Shown: positions 16,236 through 24,827, numbered from the stretch's first letter. The stretch: 64,000 nucleotides of DNA from Phascolarctobacterium_A sp034086985 (GCA_034086985.1 JAXDZG010000010.1:1-64000), one strand, 5' to 3'. The notes: generated from the sequence alone by a model not told the origin. Numbers and translations are program-made.

Positions 16236-17846
16236 ATGGAGTTAATGCAGGAGATTACTGGCAAGCAGGTTAAGGACATGCTGCTGGGTGCTTATCATAG
16301 CTTTGAGAAGAATTATGAAGCCATCAACGAGCTGAATGTATTTCCCGTTCCTGATGGTGATACCGGTACCAATATGATGCATACCATGGCCTCCGTGGCT
16401 AGGGAGATCAGTGCCATGAGCGATGCTGCCGAGGCTGGTGAAGTGGGCGCAGCTGCTGCCCGCAGCGCCATTATGGGCGCTCGCGGCAATTCCGGCGTTA
16501 TTTTGTCCCAGCTGTTGCGTGGCATCGGCAAGGGTGTGGCCGGTAAAAAGACCTTGAATAATACTGAAATCGGCAAGGCCTTTCAGTTTGGCATTTTGTA
16601 TGCTTATAGAAGCGTAGCTAAGCCCGTAGAGGGCACCATTTTAACGGTGGCCCGTGGCATGGCCAAGGGTGCGTACCAAGCGGTGCGCAGCGAGAATGTG
16701 AGCCTAGAGGATGTGCTTTTGGCAGCCATTCGCTCCGGCAAGGAGGAGCTGGCGCTGACGCCTGAAAAGCTGCCTGCTTTAAAGGCAGCGGGGGTTGTGG
16801 ATGCCGGTGGCCAGGGCTTGATTGCCTTTTTTGAGGGCTGCTTGGCAGGCCTCAGAGGGCAGGATTGCCAGGTGCTGGAGGTAGCGCCTCGTCCGGCCAG
16901 CATGAAGCTGGGCGGCGAGCCTTTGGATTTGGAGTACCCCTACTGCACCGAGTTCATTGTCAAGGGTGCTAGCGTTGATAAAAAGACCGTCAGCGAGGCG
17001 CTGCAGGGCTTGGGCAACTCTATGATTGTGGCTGTGGTTGAGGATATCGTCAAGGTACATATTCACACCAAAAACCCCGGCAATGCGCTGAATACTGCCC
17101 AGCAATGGGGTACACTTCACGATATTAAGATTGAAAACATGCGGGACCAGCACGAAAATCGTCTTTTCACGGCCGAGGATATACAGCCAGTGAAGCACGG
17201 CGTAGGCGTGCTTACCGTGGCTGCAGGCGAGGGCATCGCCCGCATTATGCACGAGATGGGCGCCGCAGAAATCATCAGCGGCGGGCAAAGCATGAACCCG
17301 CCGGTGGAGGATTTCGTGCAAGCCATTGAAAATGGCACCTGCGAGCAATATATCATTCTTCCCAATAATAAAAATATCATTTTGGCAGCGGAGCAGGTGC
17401 GCAAGCTCTTGGGTAATTCCAAGGTGTCCTTTGTGCCCACTACCAATATGGCACAGGGCTTGGCAGCACTCTTGCATTTTGATGCCACCCGCAGCTTGGA
17501 TGAAAATACTGTGGTTATGACTAAAGAGGCCAGGGAGGCTGCCAGCGGTAGCGTCACTGTGGCCGTGCGCGATAGCGTGGTCAATGGACTTGAGGTACGC
17601 CAAGGGGATTATCTTGGTATTCTCAACGATAAAATTGTCTGCACCGGTAAAAATATCGAGGATGTGCTGGAGCAAATGTTGAGCGGCGGGGATTATGAGC
17701 TGCTGAGCCTGTATTACGGTGCTGATTTGGATGAGGATGCAGCTGGTGCCTTAGCTGCAAAGCTAGAAGAATTAAATGAGGATTGGGAAGTAGAAGTATT
17801 TTATGGGGGACAGCCCTTGTATCCCCTGTTATTAGCAATGGAGTGA
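16236..17846 (+). CDS. fakA: Fatty acid kinase FakA-like (DAK2/DhaL domain protein)
   Basis: 536 residues, the family's usual size. The N-terminal DhaL domain carries the magnesium/ATP motif NVFPVPDGDTGTN (about 36-48) and the RGNSGVILSQ loop (about 88-97), plus DAGGQGL near 188. The middle and C-terminal (DegV-like fold) domains follow, with GGQSMNPPVED near 350. FakA phosphorylates a fatty acid bound to FakB. I chose the ATG at 16236, which has a purine-rich stretch (GGGAGTGAG) before it, over the longer frame from 16203 that overlaps the DegV gene. A Fur-family gene follows closely. Confidence 0.9.
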   Translation: MELMQEITGKQVKDMLLGAYHSFEKNYEAINELNVFPVPDGDTGTNMMHTMASVAREISAMSDAAEAGEVGAAAARSAIMGARGNSGVILSQLLRGIGKGVAGKKTLNNTEIGKAFQFGILYAYRSVAKPVEGTILTVARGMAKGAYQAVRSENVSLEDVLLAAIRSGKEELALTPEKLPALKAAGVVDAGGQGLIAFFEGCLAGLRGQDCQVLEVAPRPASMKLGGEPLDLEYPYCTEFIVKGASVDKKTVSEALQGLGNSMIVAVVEDIVKVHIHTKNPGNALNTAQQWGTLHDIKIENMRDQHENRLFTAEDIQPVKHGVGVLTVAAGEGIARIMHEMGAAEIISGGQSMNPPVEDFVQAIENGTCEQYIILPNNKNIILAAEQVRKLLGNSKVSFVPTTNMAQGLAALLHFDATRSLDENTVVMTKEAREAASGSVTVAVRDSVVNGLEVRQGDYLGILNDKIVCTGKNIEDVLEQMLSGGDYELLSLYYGADLDEDAAGALAAKLEELNEDWEVEVFYGGQPLYPLLLAME

Positions 17847-17852
17847 TGTAAC

Positions 17853-18284
17853 ATGCTTACTAGTCAAGAGCTCACTGCTCTACTTCGCGACCATGGTTAC
17901 AAGGTAACACCACAGCGCTTGGCTGTGTATGAGGCTTTATCCGAAAAGCCCTGGCACCCCAATGCGGAAATGCTCTACAGCAAACTGCAGCCTAAATATC
18001 CGGCCATGAGCTTTGCTACGGTGTATAAAACTGTGGAAATACTGCGCGACATTAAGGCGATTCAAATCCTAAATACCGGCGAGGATAGCTATCGTTATGA
18101 TGCCAATATGCATGAGCATTATCACCTGTGCTGCCTAGAATGCGGCGATATTCGCGATGTCCCCATGGATAAGGCCATGCGCGAGCAGCTCAATAATTTG
18201 GCTAAGGAACAAAATGATTACTTAATCACGGGCGGGCAGTTCTATTTCTATGGTCTGTGCCCCACATGCAGGAAGCAGCATTAA
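17853..18284 (+). CDS. Fur-family metalloregulator (Fur/PerR/Zur type)
   Basis: 143 residues. An N-terminal winged helix (residues 1-80; FATVYKTVEIL recognition helix) is followed by the metal domain with HEHYHLCCLECGDI (about 88-101) and a C-terminal CPTC pair (about 137-140) for the structural zinc site. Which metal or signal it senses cannot be decided from the motif. It starts six bases after the fakA-like gene, so it is probably in the same operon and ends at a terminator. Confidence 0.9.
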   Translation: MLTSQELTALLRDHGYKVTPQRLAVYEALSEKPWHPNAEMLYSKLQPKYPAMSFATVYKTVEILRDIKAIQILNTGEDSYRYDANMHEHYHLCCLECGDIRDVPMDKAMREQLNNLAKEQNDYLITGGQFYFYGLCPTCRKQH

Positions 18285-18294
18285 TGGATTTACC

Positions 18295-18333
18295 AAAGGT
18301 GTACTGACTAGCTTGGTTAGTGCACCTTTTTTC
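18295..18333 (+). terminator. Terminator after the Fur-family gene
   Basis: AAAGGTGTACT pairs with AGTGCACCTTT (one G-U) around an AC-rich loop; a run of T follows. Confidence 0.82.
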
Positions 18334-18424
18334 TCTTTCTTAGCATGTTTGTTACGAAAATGCCACAAAAATGTTAAATTTCTCTGTTATAATATAAGCG
18401 TTTAGTGATAGGAGTGTGCCAATT

Positions 18425-19252
18425 TTGGCGAAGGATTTACAGGTTGTCATGCTGGCCAGCGGCAGCAAGGGAAATGCAGCCCTGATTAGCACGGATAGCC
18501 AACGATTTTTAGTGGATGTGGGCATCAGCTGTCGTGAGCTGGTGAAGCGCATGTGGCAGGTAGGGGCCTGTCCTGAGGAATTGGGCGGAGTGTTTATTAC
18601 CCATGAGCATGTGGATCATGTGAAGGGGATAGTGACCTTTGCCAAAAAATATCAGGTACCTATGTACGCAAGCCAGGGCACTTGGCGGGCAGTGTTTAGT
18701 AAATATCCTGAGCTTAACAGGGCCAACTGTCGGCTCACAGGCCAGCGGATGCTGGTGGGGGATGTGCAGGTCAGCTGCTTTGCTACCTCCCATGATGCGT
18801 TGCAGCCCCAGGGCTACAGCTTTTACTGGCGCAGTGGCGCAGCCAAATGTACATACGTGACGGATACGGGCTTTGTGACGGACCCTGTGCGCGAAGCTGT
18901 TATTGGCAGCGATGTGCTGATTTTAGAGGCCAATCATGATGTGAAGATGCTCAAAAATGGCAGCTATCCTTACGAGCTGAAGCAACGTATTTTAGGCACG
19001 CGAGGTCATTTGTCCAACGCAACGGCAGGACAGTTCTTAGCCGGGCTGGAGCGCTTGCCCAAGCGGGTGTTCCTAGCTCACTTGAGTGAGCAAAACAATC
19101 TGCCACGACTGGCCTTGGACACAGTGCAAGATATTTTGGATAGTAAAAAACGGTTGCAGGAAACGCGGCTTTTGGTGGCCAGCCAAAGCCAGCCCGTGGC
19201 CGATTATCTGACAGGGCAGCTAGCTCTGCCAGGCTTTGTGGATGAAGAATAA
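18425..19252 (+). CDS. MBL-fold hydrolase, WalJ/YycJ type
   Basis: 275 residues, a metallo-beta-lactamase fold with metal ligands THEHVDHVKG (about 60-69), an H in ATSHDA, D in TDTGFV, and a distal HLS motif (AHLSEQN). The SGSKGNA start is typical of the YycJ/WalJ group, proposed to act on DNA or linked to cell-wall/division control. I prefer the TTG at 18425 because GGAG ends ten bases before it; the GTG at 18416 would lie almost on the Shine-Dalgarno. An extended -10 (TGT-TATAAT, 18385-18393) lies upstream. Order MBL-htrA-rlmH is conserved in Firmicutes. Confidence 0.88.
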   Translation: MAKDLQVVMLASGSKGNAALISTDSQRFLVDVGISCRELVKRMWQVGACPEELGGVFITHEHVDHVKGIVTFAKKYQVPMYASQGTWRAVFSKYPELNRANCRLTGQRMLVGDVQVSCFATSHDALQPQGYSFYWRSGAAKCTYVTDTGFVTDPVREAVIGSDVLILEANHDVKMLKNGSYPYELKQRILGTRGHLSNATAGQFLAGLERLPKRVFLAHLSEQNNLPRLALDTVQDILDSKKRLQETRLLVASQSQPVADYLTGQLALPGFVDEE

Positions 19253-19281
19253 ACCGTACTTTGAAGCAAGGAGTGAAGATG

Positions 19282-20466
19282 ATGCGCAAGACTACTTGGA
19301 AAAAAGCATTGAATATTTTCGTTTGTGGTATGCTGGGTGCGACCGTGCTGATTGCCGGCTGTGGCGACAGCAAAACCTCTGCAGCCGTGGCTGAAAAGCC
19401 TGCTGCTAAGCAGGAGCAGCAGCTGAGCTCTGCTCGCAATACTCCCATCGTGCAGGCTGCCAAAAAGGTGGGCCCCTCCGTTGTTGGTATCGCCACCAAG
19501 GCTATCAAGCGCGAGGTAGTGCCTGATCTGGCAGACCTGTTCCCTGGCTTTCCCTTTGGCAATTTGCCGGGCTTTGGCGGTGGACGCAGGGTGCAGGAGC
19601 GCGTGGTTGAGGGCGTAGGCAGCGGCGTTATTTATGATGCTAAAAAAGGCTATATTGCTACCAATAACCACGTTGTTGCCGGTGCTAAGGAAATCACTGT
19701 TTACCTGACCGACGGTCGTAATGTGAAGGGCAGGGTGCTGGGCACCGACCCGGCTACTGATTTGGCCGTAGTAAAGATTGATGCCAAAAATCTGCCTGAG
19801 GCTCCTATGGGTGACTCCGACACCATTCAGGTAGGCGAGCCTGCTATTGCTATCGGCAATCCCTTGGGCATGGAGCTGCGTGGCAGCGTAACCGTGGGTA
19901 TTGTCAGTGCCTTGAATAGACAAATTACTGTAGGCGAAAACAAATACACCCTGATTCAAACTGATGCGGCTATTAACCCCGGTAACTCCGGTGGCGCTCT
20001 GGTGAATGCTGATGGCGAGCTCATGGGCATCAACAGCGCGAAATACGCAGGTAACGGCGTGGAGGGCATTGGCTTTGCCATTCCTATTAACACTGCCAAG
20101 CCCATTCTGCAAACCTTGGTAGAAAAAGGCTCCGTGGCTAGACCTTATCTGGGCATCATGATTATTGACAGCGAGGCCTTGGCTAAGAATAAGAACGTGG
20201 ACAAGGATAGCATCGGTATCGACCTCCATGGCGGCGTTTACATTAGCAATATGTACCGCAATAGCCCTGCCTATAAGGCTGGCGTGCGCCCTGGCGACAT
20301 TATTATTAAAATCAACGGTAAGAAGGTATCCACCTCTAAAGAGGTTACCGAAATTGTTAAAGCCAATAAAGTGGGCGACAGCTTGGTATTGACTCTGCGT
20401 CGTGGCGATGCCGAAATCGAGCGCACCGTTGTTTTGGAAGCTCTCCCCGAGCAAATGAATAATTAA
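19282..20466 (+). CDS. HtrA/DegP-type serine protease, lipoprotein
   Basis: Trypsin-like envelope protease with one C-terminal PDZ domain, 394 residues from this start. The N-terminus has a lipobox (LIAGC, about 21-25), so the mature enzyme should be lipid-anchored outside the inner membrane. Catalytic triad: H in NNHVVAG, D in TDLAVVK, S in NPGNSGGAL. The PDZ domain (about 275-385) has the YLGIMI entry loop and GVRPGDIIIKING. AAGGAG lies eight bases before the ATG at 19282; the adjacent ATG at 19279 is possible. rlmH follows after 11 bases. Confidence 0.92.
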   Translation: MRKTTWKKALNIFVCGMLGATVLIAGCGDSKTSAAVAEKPAAKQEQQLSSARNTPIVQAAKKVGPSVVGIATKAIKREVVPDLADLFPGFPFGNLPGFGGGRRVQERVVEGVGSGVIYDAKKGYIATNNHVVAGAKEITVYLTDGRNVKGRVLGTDPATDLAVVKIDAKNLPEAPMGDSDTIQVGEPAIAIGNPLGMELRGSVTVGIVSALNRQITVGENKYTLIQTDAAINPGNSGGALVNADGELMGINSAKYAGNGVEGIGFAIPINTAKPILQTLVEKGSVARPYLGIMIIDSEALAKNKNVDKDSIGIDLHGGVYISNMYRNSPAYKAGVRPGDIIIKINGKKVSTSKEVTEIVKANKVGDSLVLTLRRGDAEIERTVVLEALPEQMNN

Positions 20467-20477
20467 GCAGGCAATTT

Positions 20478-20957
20478 ATGAAAATAACGATTGCTTGCGT
20501 GGGCAAGATTAAAGAAAAATATTTGGAAGCAGGCATTGCGGAGTTCACTAAGCGCCTGACCCCCTTTTGTAAACTGGAAACAGTGGCCATCAATGAGGAG
20601 CGCATGCCGGACGACCCTACACCTGCTATCAAGCAGCAGGTGCTGGAGAAGGAAACAGCGCGGCTTATGGCTATCATCCCGGAGAATTCCTATGTGATTT
20701 TGCTGGATGTGGTTGGCAAGCAAATCTCTAGTCCTGAGCTGGCGGCGAAGATGGACAGCCTCACTCTTGCAGGCAACAGCCACATTACCTTTGTCATTGG
20801 CGGTGCCTTTGGCTATACGGACGCCCTGCGCAAGCGGGCTGATTTCGCACTCAGCTTCTCCAAAATGACCTTCACCCATCAAATGATACGCCTGCTTTTA
20901 ATCGAGCAGATTTACCGGGCTTTTAAGATTAGCCGGGGCGAGAAGTATCACTGGTAA
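20478..20957 (+). CDS. rlmH: 23S rRNA (pseudouridine-1915-N3) methyltransferase
   Basis: RlmH methylates pseudouridine 1915 in helix 69 of 23S rRNA. 159 residues, exactly family length. SPOUT knot features: LLDVVGKQISSPELA (about 75-89), FVIGGAFGY (about 105-113) for SAM binding, and the family-defining C-terminus that ends EKYHW. Downstream of htrA as in many Firmicutes. Confidence 0.97.
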   Translation: MKITIACVGKIKEKYLEAGIAEFTKRLTPFCKLETVAINEERMPDDPTPAIKQQVLEKETARLMAIIPENSYVILLDVVGKQISSPELAAKMDSLTLAGNSHITFVIGGAFGYTDALRKRADFALSFSKMTFTHQMIRLLLIEQIYRAFKISRGEKYHW

Positions 20958-20988
20958 GTACGCAAGAAAGTACGTAAGAAAAAATCCT

Positions 20989-21017
20989 TTGTCATCCCCT
21001 GCAAATAGTGGTATAAT
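20989..21017 (+). promoter_or_regulatory. Promoter of the small membrane protein gene
   Basis: TTGTCA (20989-20994), a 17-base spacer, then TATAAT (21012-21017). The predicted start near 21024 lies only ten bases before the ATG at 21034. Confidence 0.7.
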
Positions 21018-21033
21018 TATCGCTATCATTGCC

Positions 21034-21366
21034 ATGCGCGCTGCTTCCCATATTATCTTTGCTCTCGTGGGCGCTGTACTGATCAAGCGTTACACCGATA
21101 TCCTCGACAAGCCCCTTGCTTGCATCAGCTTAAATGGCGGTTTGGCACTTATTCACGGCCTGAGCGAGGTTTTAGTAGTTGCTCCCTTTTTCTTTTCTGG
21201 CTACATGTTTACCACGGCACAGTTAGACAGTGACTTTATCATGAGTGTAGTTGTTTTAGTAGGCTTAGGCACCGTGGTACACTCATTTGTGGACTGCAGC
21301 ATCTCCGTGCTGCTCTGGAAATGTGTAAGAAGCACTGTGCCCGGTATTAAATTAATCCGCGGTTGA
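21034..21366 (+). CDS. Small hypothetical membrane protein
   Basis: 110 residues, three or four hydrophobic segments (about 3-19, 26-60, 65-92), with a basic C-terminus (WKCVRS...LIRG). I do not recognise the family. The frame is open back to 20989, but that stretch is occupied by a good promoter, so I start at the first ATG (21034). No Shine-Dalgarno is visible, so the mRNA may be nearly leaderless. It is followed by a repeated terminator shared with the decayed DMT gene on the other strand. Confidence 0.6.
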   Translation: MRAASHIIFALVGAVLIKRYTDILDKPLACISLNGGLALIHGLSEVLVVAPFFFSGYMFTTAQLDSDFIMSVVVLVGLGTVVHSFVDCSISVLLWKCVRSTVPGIKLIRG

Positions 21367-21412
21367 TAAATTTTAACATACTCTTCCCTACGGATGAGTA
21401 ACACAATATAAT

Positions 21413-21464
21413 AAAAAAATAACGGCAGAGCTGCAAGTGAATAGTGCAGTTCTGCCGCTTTTGT
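21413..21464. terminator. Bidirectional terminator, repeat family R2 copy 1
   Basis: The 13-bp arms CGGCAGAGCTGCA / TGCAGTTCTGCCG (21423-21435, 21445-21457) have one mismatch. A-runs lie on the left and T-runs on the right, so it can work on both strands. 40 of 42 bases match the copy at 25352-25393. Confidence 0.85.
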
Positions 21465-21475
21465 GTTTCGGACTT

Positions 21476-21899
21476 CTATTTACTTCTATTGATGACATAA
21501 ATGCCACAGGCCACGATAACTGCGGCTAGATAATAACGCGTGACAAAGGGCTCGCCCAAAAGCCAGCCGGAAATCATGACGCCGGTAATGGGCATAAAGG
21601 AGCTAAAAATAGCAATTTTACTGATGGGGTTAAAACTAAGTAGTTGGTTGTAGATACTAAAGCTAAAGGATGAAATAAAAACTAAGATAGCCATAATCCA
21701 GAGGGCTACGCTGCTATTTAAAGCCACGCTATCGCCGCTGCCCATAGTATCGGTAATCACCGAGCAGGAGCTAGTCATGTGGGCAAGGCCAATATAGGAA
21801 AAGTGGTAGTGCAGGGTAATATTGATTAAGGTGAAAATCACAAGGCTGTGCACGCAGCTTAGGATTGCCAAAGAATTCTTTTTGTGTCACGGCTTTCAT
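21476..21899 (-). pseudogene. Remnant of a DMT/EamA-family permease
   Basis: The open part (to about 21886) encodes some 135 residues resembling the second EamA half of a DMT transporter: four or five hydrophobic helices, ending MPITGVMISGWLLGEPF and a final helix before IYVINRSK. Full-length members have about 290 residues, so the first half is gone. The only well-placed start (ATG 21897-21899, after GTGGAG) is in another frame and hits stops soon. So the gene has suffered both a deletion and a frameshift. A short R1 repeat lies just upstream. Confidence 0.72.
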
Positions 21900-21929
21900 C
21901 TCCACTAATAGAAATATTAAAAGCGAACA

Positions 21930-21960
21930 AACATTTCCTACCGCGTTTGGGGGTAGGAAG
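21930..21960. repeat. Short R1 repeat (copy D), hairpin
   Basis: CAAACATTTCCTACCGCG followed by TTTGGGGGTAGGAAG; TTTCCTACC and GGTAGGAAG pair. It lies five bases behind the AEC permease stop codon and upstream of the decayed DMT gene. Shares TTTCCTACCGCGTT with the copies at 37612, 39258 and 44335. Confidence 0.65.
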
Positions 21961-21965
21961 CATCA

Positions 21966-22889
21966 TCACAGCTGATAAATCCACACAATCAAGGGCATGG
22001 TAATGGTGCACAGGGTAGCAGTAACCACGTTGATAACGCTGGCATATTCCGGTTGGTTATCAAAAAGGGAGGCCATGCTCACGCAGGTGGTGGCCGAAGG
22101 AGTTGCCGTGGCCAAAAGGGTAATCAGCAAAATTGTTTCGCCGTCAGGGGAGAAGCTGGCAAGGCCGCTGTATTTTAAGAAGACAAGCACCATCAGCGGC
22201 ATGACAATTAAACGCAAAAAAGCCACCAAGGGCACCCGCTTATAGGATTTGATTTTCTCCCAGCTCATATTGCCCAAAAGCATACCCGCAATAATCATAG
22301 CGGAGGGGCCGATAACAAGCCCCAAAGCATGGAATGCATCGTTTACCGGTTCGGGCAAGCGCCAGCCGGTGAATAACAAAACGAGACCGATGAAAATAGC
22401 AATCATATTGGCATTAGTAAAGACAGCCTTCCAATCCATGTGTGTTTCTCGCGCCATGGTGGACTTCATGTGAGTCCAAAAGAGCACCAGCTGTACGGCT
22501 AGGAAAGTGCTGGAATAAATGACCCATTCAGGGCCTAATACAGCGATAACTAAGGGAATGATTAAGTTACCAGCGTTGGAATAAATAACAGAGCATTGCT
22601 CAACTGCATTTAGGTTGAGTACTCGCTTCCAGAAGAGGCCCAAAAAGAGCAGAATGGCTTGGACAATCACTGCTGCCACCGTGCTGAGCATCAGTCCATG
22701 CTGAATTTCCGGCGTAAAGCTTACCTGAAAGGACTCGATAATAACACAGGGAAAGAATAAATATAAAAGCAAAATGGACATGATTTTGCTGTCCGAGGCC
22801 TTAACGATTTTTAAGCGCACCAGGGACATGCTCATGATCATGATAATAAAGAGGGAAAATATTTTCTTCGCTAGAATAAGTGATAACAT
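21966..22889 (-). CDS. AEC family transporter (auxin efflux carrier / malate permease type)
   Basis: 307 residues with about ten transmembrane helices in the 5+5 arrangement of this family. Typical spots: PCVIIESFQ in helix 2, SNAGNLIIPLV (N-x-G around residue 106-116), and the second-half ATPSATTCVSMA. Bacterial members export or exchange organic acids such as malate or malonate; the substrate here is not readable. A 23-codon ORF on the same strand lies 228 bases upstream, and a divergent LysR gene beyond it is the likely regulator. Confidence 0.88.
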   Translation of the reverse strand: MLSLILAKKIFSLFIIMIMSMSLVRLKIVKASDSKIMSILLLYLFFPCVIIESFQVSFTPEIQHGLMLSTVAAVIVQAILLFLGLFWKRVLNLNAVEQCSVIYSNAGNLIIPLVIAVLGPEWVIYSSTFLAVQLVLFWTHMKSTMARETHMDWKAVFTNANMIAIFIGLVLLFTGWRLPEPVNDAFHALGLVIGPSAMIIAGMLLGNMSWEKIKSYKRVPLVAFLRLIVMPLMVLVFLKYSGLASFSPDGETILLITLLATATPSATTCVSMASLFDNQPEYASVINVVTATLCTITMPLIVWIYQL

Positions 22890-23116
22890 AAAGCACCTTC
22901 ACACAATCTATTTTGCATAAGCGTCTATAAAACAAGAACAGAAGCTTTATAGCTTTACAATGTTGCTTATTATACCACCAATTTGCCCAGATTTCAAAGG
23001 CTTTTTTACATAAAAACAAACCAGCAAAAGCGGCGGCTCTTGCTGGCTTGAAATTAATGACTAATGCTGTATGGGTTATGATAAACGGCAATTATCGGGC
23101 GAAGACATTGGCAAAT

Positions 23117-23188
23117 CTATTTTCCCAAAATAGCAGCAGCCATAAGGATAACAAAAACGATGGAAGTAATAGCTTGTTTGTTGGTCAT
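23117..23188 (-). CDS. 23-residue hydrophobic peptide upstream of the AEC permease
   Basis: ATG at 23188-23186, preceded by an ideal AAAGGAG site seven bases away, encodes a 23-residue peptide beginning MTNKQAI and ending AAAILGK, with a single membrane helix between lysines. It is the first ORF in the LysR/AEC divergent region. It could be a small transporter subunit, an independent small membrane protein, or a leader peptide. I know of no named family that it matches with certainty. Confidence 0.5.
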   Translation of the reverse strand: MTNKQAITSIVFVILMAAAILGK

Positions 23189-23240
23189 GATATTGCACTC
23201 CTTTGATATTTAATTTCCGGAGATGCGCGCACTCTCTTGC

Positions 23241-23269
23241 TTGACTATAGTATAAACTAAGTCTATAAT
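23241..23269 (+). promoter_or_regulatory. LysR-gene promoter with candidate LysR site
   Basis: TTGACT, a 17-base spacer, TATAAT (23264-23269). The spacer contains the dyad ATAG-N12-CTAT, which resembles a LysR T-N11-A box. A promoter for the divergent peptide/AEC genes would overlap it. Confidence 0.65.
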
Positions 23270-23321
23270 AAAGTAAAACGAAGAAAAAACCTATTAATTA
23301 GCAAAAAAAGTGAGAAGCAAA

Positions 23322-24224
23322 ATGGAGTTTGATTTTTATCGCAACTTCCTTGTGCTGGCTGAGTCCAACACCATGAGCGCTGCTGCTCGCAAATTGAATA
23401 TCGTGCAAACAGCCTTGAGCAGTCAAATCACCAAGCTGGAGGATTATTACGGCGTCAGGCTCGTCAAGCGCCAAAAGGGCAGCAAGCATATTGAGCTTAC
23501 TGCCGCAGGCATCGAGTTCGTACAAAAGGTGCGCAAGTTGTGCCAAAGCGAGGACGAGCTGGCCTTGGCTATGGAAAAATATGATGGCAATGTTTTTGGC
23601 ACCATTCGCTTTGGTGTTTCCCCCATGCGCAGTCATTATTTTATCGAGCGTTATTTGATGCCTTTCACCAAATTGCACCCACGCATTACCTTTATGTTTG
23701 AGGAGATGCTCACCATTGATCAGGTGGATAAGATACGGGCGGGCAATATTGATTTTGCCTTTTCCAATGCGGCCATTAAAATCTATCCTGAGTTTGGCAT
23801 GATTAATTTTGAAAGGGAAAAGCTTTTTGCCGTGTATCGTAAGGATTTAACGGTGCCTTGGACGGACAAGGAGTATATTGAAATCAAGGATTTGGCAGGT
23901 CTGCCCCTGTGCAGCTATTCCACGCAGTTCTCCCTGCTCAGACGTTTTTACGAAAAACAGGGCATAAGGCTGCAGACCCATTTTATGACTAACACTCTGC
24001 ACACCACCCTTACTGTTGTGAAAAACAGCAATAATATTGGCGTTATCGCCGCCACTCCTAACGAAAAGCTGGTGGATGGCTTGGCCAAAAAGCCCATTAA
24101 GGACTCTCAATTGGAATTTAATAAGATGTTTTATTGGAACAAGGATCGCACTATGAGCCTTGCTGCCGAAACCTTTTTGAATTACTTTCGCGAGGAAGCT
24201 AGAAAGGACGGGGCCGAGGTATAG
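23322..24224 (+). CDS. LysR-type transcriptional regulator
   Basis: 300 residues. The N-terminal winged helix-turn-helix is clear (LAESNTMSAAARKLNIVQTALSSQ broken over residues 12-35), followed by the linker helix and a two-lobed effector domain (about 90-295). The ATG at 23322 gives the family's normal start MEFDFYRNFLVLAE; the GTG at 23310 lacks a ribosome site. It is divergent from the peptide/AEC unit, so it probably controls that unit and itself. The effector is not predictable. Confidence 0.92.
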   Translation: MEFDFYRNFLVLAESNTMSAAARKLNIVQTALSSQITKLEDYYGVRLVKRQKGSKHIELTAAGIEFVQKVRKLCQSEDELALAMEKYDGNVFGTIRFGVSPMRSHYFIERYLMPFTKLHPRITFMFEEMLTIDQVDKIRAGNIDFAFSNAAIKIYPEFGMINFEREKLFAVYRKDLTVPWTDKEYIEIKDLAGLPLCSYSTQFSLLRRFYEKQGIRLQTHFMTNTLHTTLTVVKNSNNIGVIAATPNEKLVDGLAKKPIKDSQLEFNKMFYWNKDRTMSLAAETFLNYFREEARKDGAEV

Positions 24225-24248
24225 TGCTGTTGCGAACATTATTTTTTC

Positions 24249-24268
24249 TAACGTTTCGTTACCCATAA
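24249..24268. repeat. Stop-proximal palindrome, family R3 copy 2
   Basis: TAACGTTTCGTTACCCATAA matches the reverse complement of 25401-25420 at 19 of 20 bases. It lies 25 bases after the LysR stop codon. Confidence 0.7.
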
Positions 24269-24272
24269 AAAT

Positions 24273-24311
24273 AAAGGTAGAACAGCCACCTAGGTTGTTC
24301 TACCTTTTTTT
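24273..24311. terminator. Bidirectional terminator between LysR and lipoprotein genes
   Basis: AAAGGTAGAACA pairs with TGTTCTACCTTT; seven T follow, and A-rich sequence precedes for the other strand. Confidence 0.88.
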
Positions 24312-24313
24312 GC

Positions 24314-24631
24314 TTATTCAAACTTTACATAAGCGCTGGGAGCCGCCATCTGCTGGCCATCCTTAAAATAGCGCAGCCAATGAGGTCTCACAAATTTCTT
24401 ACCACGGATAAAGGCGCTCTCGCCCACACCGGGGTAGAGCTCCAAGGCTTTATGCCTGAAATAGGTTTCCTTATCCAAAACAGTCACCCTGTACTTTTTC
24501 TTTACATCAAAAGCCTTGCCATTTTGGGTAATATCCTTCAGCTTAAAGCCCTGCTTGCCTTCCTTGCTGCCACAGGCACCGACAAGTAGGGCTACCAACA
24601 CGAGCAGGCAGAGCAAGCTCTTTTTCAACAT
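24314..24631 (-). CDS. Small putative lipoprotein
   Basis: 105 residues. Signal peptide with lipobox LVGAC (cysteine at about residue 20), then a charged soluble domain of some 85 residues rich in K, Y and F. The domain contains KYRVTVLDKETYF and a C-terminal WLRYFKDGQQM. I recognise no family. It is monocistronic, with a good minus-strand promoter (24688-24716) and a shared terminator. Confidence 0.7.
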   Translation of the reverse strand: MLKKSLLCLLVLVALLVGACGSKEGKQGFKLKDITQNGKAFDVKKKYRVTVLDKETYFRHKALELYPGVGESAFIRGKKFVRPHWLRYFKDGQQMAAPSAYVKFE

Positions 24632-24687
24632 AATAGCTCTCCCTCCTGAATTTATTAAAAAAGCACAAACTTCAGTATATTTCTTTT

Positions 24688-24716
24688 ATTATAACATCTA
24701 TTTATAGCATGAGCAA
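24688..24716 (-). promoter_or_regulatory. Promoter of the lipoprotein gene
   Basis: On the minus strand, TTGCTC (24716-24711), a 17-base spacer, TATAAT (24693-24688). Confidence 0.7.
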
Positions 24717-24827
24717 GAAACTTTTGTCAAAAGAAAAAGAAGAGTTTGCTACTAGCACTATGCATATTTTATGTTATAATTATCTTATCAGCTTATTTGC
24801 AATTTTTACTGAGGAGGTATGCAGCTT

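Noticed and set aside
20957..20985. Tandem TACG(C/T)AAGAAA units after rlmH
   Set aside because: Two imperfect 12-bp units only; too little to claim a functional repeat.
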